Program-made: the position numbers and the translations under genes | Part shown: one piece after another, positions 8,595-14,108 of the stretch | Layout of the letters: every line of letters begins with the position of its first letter | How positions within the stretch are numbered: the stretch's first letter is position 1 | Notes under the pieces: model-generated | What the model was told of the DNA's origin: nothing | What the model saw: the letters and a program-made list of their open reading frames with translations, nothing else | The model's database searches: none | From: JAFGKM01 sp964403465 | Lineage (GTDB): Bacteria > Ratteibacteria > UBA8468 > B48-G9 > JAFGKM01 | Reading direction: 5' to 3' | DNA length: 14,108 nucleotides | NCBI GenBank assembly: GCA_964403465.1 | Contig: CAYOFY010000040.1 | Span: forward strand, 1-14,108

Positions 8595-9976
8595 TTTATC
8601 TCCACATACTGGATGTTCTTCATATTGCAGAATAGCTGCAGTTTACCGCGAATATCCCCTTCTGCCATTGCAAGATGATGGGTTCCTCCCACCCTGCTGT
8701 AAGCCGTGAGAAATTCCTCAACCGTCTGTCCCGGTTTGATAAAAAAATGAGGTGTTGCGATTCCCGTCAGGGGTTTGCTGTTCATTACCTTCACGATGCT
8801 TGAAATAAATCTCAATTTACCATCGGGCATTCCCGTCAGGTTAAGAAGTGTATACAAGCCCGGTCTTATGCCGAAAACAGGGACCGCAGTGGGGATATTG
8901 TTTCCCAACTGCATTTCATTGAGAACGAGTCTTACCGGTTCATCCTTTCTTCTCAGGGCTATATTTGATTCGCCCATATGCGACATGAAAATGCGGGAGT
9001 TCTTGTAATCTGTCGTGAACATCTCGGTGAAAGTCGTCCTGTTTCCTGAAAGCATCTGGCCGAGCAAAACTGCTGATGCCGAATATATGTCGCCTTCTCC
9101 TCCGTATCCAAGCCCCCTGGCCATCATGCACGATATGCCGAGAAAAGGCATCGGCATTTCCTTTCCCAGCCCTTCAAAGTTTACAGCCAGCCCCGAGAGT
9201 TTTCTTCTCTCGGCCAGGTATTCAAGAAATCCTATGGATTTCAATGTGTCTTTTCTCGTCTTCTTGCTTATCTCAGGCGCCCATGATAATCCGGAGGGGA
9301 GATATTCCTCCTCCACACCCTTTTCAGAGAAAGCAAATCTGCCGAATTTTTTCAGGACACTGTCTCCAATCTCGTCTGTTTCCGGACCAAGAACTCTCCT
9401 AAGAATATCCGGTTCCATGGCAAAATCTCCCATCTTGGGGAAAATATTTCCTATCCTGCCTATGCGAGCCCGGGATATTCCTGATGCGGCATACGCCGCC
9501 ATGCACCAGTCTTTCACAGCAGAAATGGTTGTCCTGTCCCCCCAGTGGCCGGTTATGATCGAAAAATCTATTTTCTCCCTGCCAAGTACGCTGGCCAGAT
9601 CCTGTACCCCATGCATCCCGTGATTTTCCAGCAGTTCCTGAGAGCCGAAACCACCTCTGATTTCCGCAAGTTTCTGGGTATTCCATATTAGAATTGGAAC
9701 TCTCGCATGCCTCAAGGCAGGAAGGATTTCAAGACTCGTTGAATAAGAGAGAAAAACCAGTATTATGCCGTCAACATTCTCTTTTTTGAAAAGATTGAAC
9801 CCTTCGGAAATTGTCTTTCTATTCCATGCCACGGGACAGTGCACGGTTCCTGTTGTTTCCGCCAGTATGGAGTTCAAATTTTTGGAAAATTCATTAAGGG
9901 ATTTCATCAATTCGGGTAATTTCTTCTTATAGAGCTCAAGAGTTAACCCCATAAATCCTATCTTTTGACTTTTCAT
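8591..9976 (-). CDS. L-arabinose isomerase-like protein
   Basis: The 461-residue protein aligns by motif with AraA, the metal-dependent L-arabinose/L-ribulose isomerase. G-Y-G-G-E-G-D places Glu294 at the AraA Glu306 position, T-E-M-F gives Glu318 (Glu333), S-H-M gives His333 (His350), and T-H-H gives His433/434 (His450). Spacings of 24, 15 and about 100 are close to those of E. coli AraA (27, 17, 100). The N-H-G-M-H-G-V segment (118-124) is another family signature. All four metal or catalytic residues are kept, so an active isomerase is likely, though divergence leaves the sugar open. It starts two bases after the regulator and overlaps the kinase by ATGA, so the three form one tight transcription unit. 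Confidence 0.85.
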   Translation of the reverse strand: MKSQKIGFMGLTLELYKKKLPELMKSLNEFSKNLNSILAETTGTVHCPVAWNRKTISEGFNLFKKENVDGIILVFLSYSTSLEILPALRHARVPILIWNTQKLAEIRGGFGSQELLENHGMHGVQDLASVLGREKIDFSIITGHWGDRTTISAVKDWCMAAYAASGISRARIGRIGNIFPKMGDFAMEPDILRRVLGPETDEIGDSVLKKFGRFAFSEKGVEEEYLPSGLSWAPEISKKTRKDTLKSIGFLEYLAERRKLSGLAVNFEGLGKEMPMPFLGISCMMARGLGYGGEGDIYSASAVLLGQMLSGNRTTFTEMFTTDYKNSRIFMSHMGESNIALRRKDEPVRLVLNEMQLGNNIPTAVPVFGIRPGLYTLLNLTGMPDGKLRFISSIVKVMNSKPLTGIATPHFFIKPGQTVEEFLTAYSRVGGTHHLAMAEGDIRGKLQLFCNMKNIQYVEIK

Positions 9977-9978
9977 TT

Positions 9979-10779
9979 CTATCTTTTCCCCAGCATTGCA
10001 ACTCTTATTTCAAAACCCAGTTTTCTCTCTATACGTTTGAGCTCCTTCTTTCCCGCCGAGGAATCTGTTATGAGACGTCTATGGACATCCCTTTTTTCAA
10101 TACTTCCGTACGGGATAAGAGAAACTTTCCCTATCTTGGAAAAATCCGCAACCACGTTCAGGATGCGGGTTCTCTCCATGACAGCCTCCTCTATCCTCGC
10201 GGTTGTCGTGTCCGTTGTGGTAAGACCCCTGTCAGCCGATATCCCGTCAACTCCAACGAATACCTGGTCAAAGGTGAGCTTGCCTATTTCGTCATCGGAA
10301 AATGGGCCGGACATATCCATCAACTCGCGGCGCAAAAAGCCCCCCAGCAGGAATACCTTTATGTCGCCTGCCTGAGATAACTCCGTAACAACGGGAAGCG
10401 AATTTGTAACGACAAGGATATTCCTGCCGCTCCTTGCAAGGAGTCTGCTTATCTCAAGAGTGGTGGTGCCTGTATCAAGGAATATCGTCTCGCCGTTTCT
10501 TATCAGTGAAACGGCCTCATCCGCGATCGCCTTTTTCTCCGCGAGATTTTTCTTTTCCTTTTCTCCGAAAAAGAACTCCGCAGAAATGCCGCTTTCTTTC
10601 TTTACCGCACCTCCGTAAGTCCTCAGCAGGAAATTATCCTGTTCCATTTCTTCAAGGTACCGTCGCACCGTAACCTCGGATACGTTTAATCTCTGCACGA
10701 GTTCCGAAACTGCGACAGCACCCTGTGTATTCAGAATCTCTATTATTCTGTTCTTTCTTTTGATGCTTGATATTCCCAT
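9979..10779 (-). CDS. DeoR-family transcriptional regulator
   Basis: This 266-residue DNA-binding repressor of sugar operons has an N-terminal winged HTH (about 6-57; recognition helix around V-S-E-V-T-V-R-R, 33-40, then R-T-Y-G-G-A). The C-terminal sugar-phosphate sensor domain shows L-D-T-G-T-T (101-106), V-T-N-S-L (124-128), G-G-F-L-R-R-E (146-152) and F-V-G-V-D-G-I (174-180) with G-L-T-T-T-D. DeoR proteins usually respond to a phosphorylated sugar intermediate. I chose the ATG at 10779. An in-frame TTG at 10815 would add 12 residues but lies in the -35 box of the gene's own promoter. The predicted transcript begins within a few bases of the chosen ATG, so the mRNA may be leaderless. It is divergent from the aldolase gene, which it probably co-regulates. 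Confidence 0.92.
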   Translation of the reverse strand: MGISSIKRKNRIIEILNTQGAVAVSELVQRLNVSEVTVRRYLEEMEQDNFLLRTYGGAVKKESGISAEFFFGEKEKKNLAEKKAIADEAVSLIRNGETIFLDTGTTTLEISRLLARSGRNILVVTNSLPVVTELSQAGDIKVFLLGGFLRRELMDMSGPFSDDEIGKLTFDQVFVGVDGISADRGLTTTDTTTARIEEAVMERTRILNVVADFSKIGKVSLIPYGSIEKRDVHRRLITDSSAGKKELKRIERKLGFEIRVAMLGKR

Positions 10780-10807
10780 TTGACATATTTTATCCTGGTG
10801 GTATAAT
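10780..10807 (+). promoter_or_regulatory. Promoter for the aldolase unit
   Basis: On the plus strand the -35 TTGACA (10780-10785) is followed by a 16-base spacer and the -10 TATAAT (10802-10807). Both hexamers are perfect. The predicted start is about 10814, giving a ~92-base leader. It overlaps the minus-strand regulator promoter almost completely. Confidence 0.82.
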
Positions 10808-10815
10808 TTTGTCAA
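10787..10815 (-). promoter_or_regulatory. Promoter for the regulator-isomerase-kinase unit
   Basis: On the minus strand the -35 TTGACA (10815-10810), a 17-base spacer and the -10 TAAAAT (10792-10787) make a near-consensus promoter. The predicted start is about 10781-10778, at the regulator's ATG. With the opposing promoter it forms an imperfect palindrome: reading inward from each end, 12 of 16 bases agree. That palindrome is a candidate operator. Confidence 0.8.
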
Positions 10816-10875
10816 GTTTTCTTTCGTTTCGTAACCAGCATCAATGGTGTACTTTCTTACTGAACATATGGTACC

Positions 10876-10898
10876 CGCAGGTCATACCTGCGAAGGAG
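10876..10898 (+). promoter_or_regulatory. Leader hairpin abutting the aldolase ribosome binding site
   Basis: A perfect 7-bp inverted repeat, CGCAGGT (10876-10882) and ACCTGCG (10886-10892), encloses a 3-base loop and is followed at once by the ribosome site AAGGAG (10893-10898), seven bases before the ATG. As RNA it could stabilise the mRNA 5' end or influence ribosome access; as DNA it could be a repressor site. Which is not decidable from sequence. Confidence 0.55.
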
Positions 10899-10905
10899 AA
10901 CAACC

Positions 10906-11718
10906 ATGGACGGCAGAGAAATAAGGATAAGAAAACTCTTTTCAAAAGGCAACGCGGTCATCATAGCCTGCGACCACGGGGAATTCGACGGACCCATTCC
11001 GGGGATGATAAACATAGGCGAGACAGTTTCAAAAATCAACAAGAATGTTGACGGGGTTTTGCTTAGTCCGGCAATGATAAAACATACAGGGGAATTCTTT
11101 TCGGAGAAAGACTCGCCGGCCATAGTGGGCAGGCTTAACTGGAACACTGTTTACTGCTTTCACTGGGAATACAATGAGGCAGTATCCGCCGAGGCGTTCT
11201 CTCCTGAAGAAGCGTTATCCCTCGGAGTTGAAATCGCACTTGTATCCCTTACACTGAAAACCGGAAGCGAAAAAAGAGACGCAAAGAATGTAGAAATATT
11301 CCGCACCCTGACTGCCAGGTGTCATCGTCTTGGAATACCTGTCATCGGTGAGTATTTCCCTGCCCATAGCGATAATCTCAAATCCGAAGAAATGCATAAG
11401 CAGGTAAAAATTGGTTGCCGCATTATCGCAGAACTGGGAGCGGATATGATAAAAACATTCTATACCAACAACTTCAAAAAAGTGGTGGCAGGTTGCCCTA
11501 TACCCATTTTTGCACTCGGCGCTTCAAAACTGCCTTCACAGATGGATGCGTTAAAACTTGCCGCAGATGAGACAAAAGATGGAGCGAAAGGCGTGGTTTT
11601 CGGAAGAAACGCCATACAGGTACCGGACCCTGGAAGATTTCAGGCCGCCCTAATGGACGTGGTCAAAAACAAAACCGCTCCGGAACAGACCTTGAAAAAG
11701 TACTCCTTGAAGGATTGA
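10906..11718 (+). CDS. DhnA-type class I aldolase (fructose-bisphosphate aldolase/LsrF-like)
   Basis: The 270-residue TIM-barrel protein belongs to the DhnA/DeoC/LacD-type class I aldolases. It should cleave a phosphorylated ketose by Schiff-base chemistry. Key features are A-C-D-H-G (21-25) near the N terminus, the probable Schiff-base Lys183 in G-A-D-M-I-K-T, I-G-E-Y-F-P (147-152), and the phosphate-binding F-G-R-N-A-I-Q (232-238). The start is supported by AGGAG seven bases upstream. It is transcribed divergently from the regulator-isomerase-kinase unit, which suggests it cleaves the kinase product, giving dihydroxyacetone phosphate and a small aldehyde. A role in aromatic amino-acid precursor synthesis or autoinducer breakdown, known for relatives, is less likely here. 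Confidence 0.88.
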   Translation: MDGREIRIRKLFSKGNAVIIACDHGEFDGPIPGMINIGETVSKINKNVDGVLLSPAMIKHTGEFFSEKDSPAIVGRLNWNTVYCFHWEYNEAVSAEAFSPEEALSLGVEIALVSLTLKTGSEKRDAKNVEIFRTLTARCHRLGIPVIGEYFPAHSDNLKSEEMHKQVKIGCRIIAELGADMIKTFYTNNFKKVVAGCPIPIFALGASKLPSQMDALKLAADETKDGAKGVVFGRNAIQVPDPGRFQAALMDVVKNKTAPEQTLKKYSLKD

Positions 11719-11827
11719 TTCAACAGTAGTTTTATCCATCAGACAGTAGAGAAAGGAATATACAGAACTCACCGGTTTCTCAGGCAAATGGGGCGAAAAC
11801 GCGCAGCTTGCCGCAGACACAATCTCA
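11719..11827 (+). other. Gap with coding-like 5' extension of the URO-D-like gene
   Basis: The frame of the following gene stays open upstream from its first ATG to a TAG at 11747-11749. It encodes 26 residues including G-K-W-G-E-N-A-Q-L-A-A-D-T, which look like real protein. No ATG, GTG or TTG occurs in frame there. A ribosome-site-like AGAAAGGA (11750-11757) precedes it. The part from 11719 to 11746 shows nothing, and no terminator is seen. Confidence 0.5.
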
Positions 11828-12925
11828 ATGCGTACGGCAAAGGGCATTCCCTCATGGATGATTAACGATATGCAATGGTCGCATCTGGAGGAACTTTCCG
11901 GCAATCCGCGCGGAAGCTATTCGAAAGAGCCCGTGCGGGTTTACCTTGACTTTCAACTGAAAGCCGGGGTCTGTTTCATAGACCAGTGGATTCCCGATAA
12001 TCCTCTGAGTATGAAAGACCAGGGCTTTGACAAAAATACGCAGCGAGGGGCAACCACAGGAGCGGAACAGATTATCCGTGATGGCATGACGATTGACTCG
12101 CCGGAGGCGGCCGTTGAGCACATGGAAAAATTTCTTCTCCCGCAATGGGAAGCGTGGCGCATTAACCTTGAAGCCAGCGCCGACCAAGAGGTGCGCCGGC
12201 GCATCTCCGACGAGGTTTCGATCCAGCAGCTTTTCGGCAGTAATATGTTGAAGGGACCTTATGGCGGTTTTTTCGCTTTTCCAGGCTTTCTTTACGGACA
12301 TTACGGCTATTCCAACTACTTTATGGCCTATGCGCTTTACCCCGATGTCATTGAGCGGGGCTTCAAGATATATGCCGATGCCGCCGAGGTATATAACCGC
12401 ATTGCTGCCAGAGCCATAGTTGAAGGCGGACTGCCACGGTTATTGCGCCTTGACCACGATATGGGCGATTCACGGGGCACGCTGGTGGACGTTAAAACGC
12501 TCGATAATCTCTGGTTCCCCTATTTTGCCCGTTCAATAAAGCCGTTTCTTGATGCCGGTATACGATTGATATGGCACTGCGACGGAAACCTTATGGAAAT
12601 GGTTCCGCGCCTGCTCGAAGCCGGAATCGGAGGTTTTCAGGGATTTCAGTACGAAGACGGCATGGATTACGAAAAGATCTGCAGGATGAAGTCCCGGGAC
12701 GGAGACAATCTGTTTATCATAGCCGGGGTGTCGGTCACGACCACCCTGCCCAAAGGCAAACCCGCCGATGTGAAACGTCAGATTGACTGGCTGGTTGAAA
12801 ATGGGCCGAGGGTCGGCTTGATGCTCGGATGCTCAAGCTCCATTACCCCGGGCGTACCCCTGGAAAACATGAAAACTCTCATTGAAGGATTCAAGTACTA
12901 CCGAAGTCACGGAAAGGGAAAATGA
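11828..12925 (+). CDS. Uroporphyrinogen decarboxylase-like (URO-D/MtaA superfamily) protein, 5' end uncertain
   Basis: The 365-residue protein has the URO-D superfamily barrel pattern: L-D-H-D-M-G-D (208-214) followed by a P-Y-F-A-R helix, W-H-C-D-G-N (249-254), and the C-terminal G-C-S-S-S-I-T-P-G-V-P-L-E-N (334-347). In corrinoid methyltransferases of this superfamily (MtaA type) the central motif is H-x-C and binds zinc. Here it is H250-C-D252, so the usual cysteine is replaced and methyltransfer is doubtful. The first ATG has no ribosome site, and the same frame looks coding for 26 codons upstream (from 11750) without a normal start codon. The 5' end may be damaged, use a rare start, or carry a sequencing error. 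Codons seem a little richer in GCG and CGC than in neighbours. It overlaps the next gene by ATGA. Confidence 0.75.
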   Translation: MRTAKGIPSWMINDMQWSHLEELSGNPRGSYSKEPVRVYLDFQLKAGVCFIDQWIPDNPLSMKDQGFDKNTQRGATTGAEQIIRDGMTIDSPEAAVEHMEKFLLPQWEAWRINLEASADQEVRRRISDEVSIQQLFGSNMLKGPYGGFFAFPGFLYGHYGYSNYFMAYALYPDVIERGFKIYADAAEVYNRIAARAIVEGGLPRLLRLDHDMGDSRGTLVDVKTLDNLWFPYFARSIKPFLDAGIRLIWHCDGNLMEMVPRLLEAGIGGFQGFQYEDGMDYEKICRMKSRDGDNLFIIAGVSVTTTLPKGKPADVKRQIDWLVENGPRVGLMLGCSSSITPGVPLENMKTLIEGFKYYRSHGKGK

Positions 12926-14034
12926 CAAAACAAATAAAAATCGGCGTTGCAGGTTCGGTAACGAGAGGCCGTTCATTCCGCCTTGCCGCTGAAAGCATCG
13001 GCGGACTGAAGATCCATGCTGTTTGCGATATCAACAAGGAGAAACTGGAGGAAAGCCGCCTGTTTTTTGGCGCCGAAGAAAAGTATGCCGACTATTCCGA
13101 GATGCTTGAGAAATCCGACATTGATGCGGTCATCATATCCACCCCCATGCCCTTTCATGCGCCACAGGCAACGGCAGCCCTGAAGAAAGACCTTCACGTA
13201 ATAAGCGAAGTGCCCGCCGCGGTTTCAGTTGAGGAATGTAAAAAACTGGTGAGAGCGGCAAACAATTCAAAGGGCATCTACATGATGGCGGAAAACTATA
13301 CCTATATGAAAAATAACGTGCTCATAAGAGAACTGGTCAGAAAAGGATTTTTCGGCGAACCCTGCTATGCCGAGGGTGAATACATACACGAACTGAAAGA
13401 ACTCAATGAAATTACTGTATGGAGAAGGAAGTGGCAGACAGGCATAAACGGCATTACCTACGGCACGCACAGCCTTGGACCGATACTGCAATGGATGGAA
13501 GGCGACAGGGTTGTATCTGTATGCTGTGTGGGAACCGGTCACCACTACAAAGACCCGAGGGGGAATTACTACGAAAATGAGGATTCCTGCGTAATGCTAT
13601 GCAAAACCCTGAAGGGACGGCTGATAAAAATCAGGGTTGATATGCTTTCCGACCGTCCGCATGCAATGACAAACTATTCCCTGCAGGGAACGAACGGCTG
13701 TTATGAATCCGCCCGGTCTGCAAACGAGAAAGACAAGATATGGCTTCGTTCAAGGTGCAAGGACAAAAATACGTGGATGGAGACAACCGAAATCGAAGAG
13801 GAATTTCTTCCTGAGGAATGGAAAAAGCATCTTGAAAAGGCAAAAAAAGCAGGGCACGGTGGTGGCGATTATTTTGAAATACTCGATTTCGTTGCCGCAA
13901 TACAGGGCAAGAAATCCTGTCCCATAGGCATCCATCAGGCAATGGACATAACCCTCCCGGGACTCATAAGCCAGGAATCCATTGCACAAAATGGGAAATG
14001 GCTACCTGTGCCTGATTCAAGAGACTGGTTATGA
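12922..14034 (+). CDS. Gfo/Idh/MocA-family protein with GH109-like motifs
   Basis: The 370-residue protein has a Rossmann N terminus (G-V-A-G-S-V-T-R-G, 8-16) but carries E-V-P at 96-98 where most family members have E-K-P, so the usual catalytic lysine is missing. Further on, M-M-A-E-N-Y (121-126), G-E-Y-I-H-E (152-157) and Y-G-T-H-S-L-G-P (180-187) recall GH109 glycosidases, which use bound NAD in an oxidation-elimination mechanism and keep an active-site His in a T-H-G-L-G-P motif; His183 is the counterpart. It is shorter than characterised GH109 enzymes (about 440 residues). It could be a glycosidase-like or sugar-modifying enzyme rather than a simple dehydrogenase. GGAAAGGG precedes the start, which overlaps the upstream stop by ATGA. 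Confidence 0.85.
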   Translation: MTKQIKIGVAGSVTRGRSFRLAAESIGGLKIHAVCDINKEKLEESRLFFGAEEKYADYSEMLEKSDIDAVIISTPMPFHAPQATAALKKDLHVISEVPAAVSVEECKKLVRAANNSKGIYMMAENYTYMKNNVLIRELVRKGFFGEPCYAEGEYIHELKELNEITVWRRKWQTGINGITYGTHSLGPILQWMEGDRVVSVCCVGTGHHYKDPRGNYYENEDSCVMLCKTLKGRLIKIRVDMLSDRPHAMTNYSLQGTNGCYESARSANEKDKIWLRSRCKDKNTWMETTEIEEEFLPEEWKKHLEKAKKAGHGGGDYFEILDFVAAIQGKKSCPIGIHQAMDITLPGLISQESIAQNGKWLPVPDSRDWL

Positions 14035-14108
14035 CTGAAAGAATGAAAAATAGATTGTCCGACCGCGAACGTTTCCTTGCTGTCGCAACGGGACAGGAGC
14101 CGGACTAC
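14031..14108 (+). CDS. URO-D-like protein, N-terminal fragment (cut by window end)
   Basis: Twenty-six codons are visible. The R-E-R-F-L-A-V-A-T-G-Q-E-P-D-Y segment (13-26 of the fragment) matches the usual N terminus of uroporphyrinogen-decarboxylase-like proteins (R-E-R-x-L-A-A-L-x-G-x-x-P-D). The ATG overlaps the previous TGA (ATGA), so it belongs to the same operon. An ATG at codon 5 is an alternative start. The rest lies outside the window. Confidence 0.7.
   Translation, partial: MTERMKNRLSDRERFLAVATGQEPDY

Noticed and set aside
9015..9623. Plus-strand frame of 202 codons opposite the AraA-like gene
   Set aside because: Antisense shadow of a gene with all four metal-site residues recognisable.
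9979..10815. Start of the DeoR-family gene at the TTG at 10815
   Set aside because: The TTG is part of the gene's own -35 box and would not be on the transcript; the ATG at 10779 gives the usual DeoR N terminus.
11828..12925. Horizontal transfer of the URO-D-like gene, from its GC-richer codons
   Set aside because: GC by eye in parts of the gene is only a few percent above its neighbours and varies strongly along it, so it is not enough to claim transfer.

Overview
The window looks bacterial, with GC in the mid to upper 40s percent by eye. It holds the 5' part of a 23S rRNA gene beside a dense sugar-catabolism locus. No signature pins the phylum. The 23S gene stands alone: no 16S gene or tRNA lies upstream of it for the rest of the window. 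The mix of Gfo/Idh/MocA dehydrogenases, sugar isomerases and uroporphyrinogen-decarboxylase-like (URO-D-like) proteins is what I would expect of an uncultured saccharolytic bacterium, for instance of the Planctomycetes/Verrucomicrobia/Lentisphaerae group or a candidate phylum. That placement is inference.

Layout. Positions 1-1814 (minus) are the 5' ~1.8 kb of 23S rRNA, its 3' part cut by the window start. Two tandem consensus sigma70-type promoters (1904-1968) serve it directly, and a short leader carries a boxA-like element. Positions 1965-10779 (minus) hold eight codirectional genes. Read from their promoter leftward they are a DeoR-family regulator, an AraA-like isomerase, an FGGY sugar kinase, a ~210 bp gap with a palindromic repeat remnant, a class III aminotransferase, a small cupin, a creatininase-family hydrolase, a second and divergent AraA/FucI-like isomerase, and a Gfo/Idh/MocA dehydrogenase. 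Most junctions are 1-47 bp gaps or 4-base ATGA overlaps. Positions 10906-14108 (plus) hold the divergent unit: a DhnA-type class I aldolase, a URO-D-like protein, a GH109-like Gfo/Idh/MocA protein, and the start of a second URO-D-like gene cut by the window end.

The two units diverge from one ~36 bp region (10780-10815). There a plus-strand promoter (TTGACA-16-TATAAT) and a minus-strand promoter (TTGACA-17-TAAAAT) overlap almost completely in an imperfect palindrome, so a repressor or one RNA polymerase could switch both.

Working model (inference). Isomerase, FGGY kinase and class I aldolase form an aldose -> ketose -> ketose phosphate -> dihydroxyacetone phosphate plus aldehyde route under DeoR control. 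The dehydrogenases, aminotransferase, creatininase and cupin would prepare or divert an unusual, perhaps nitrogen-containing or otherwise modified, sugar. The substrate cannot be read from the sequence. The most notable points are the autonomous 23S gene, the overlapping divergent promoters, the EVP-type GH109-like protein, and a URO-D-like gene whose coding-like frame runs upstream of its first start codon.
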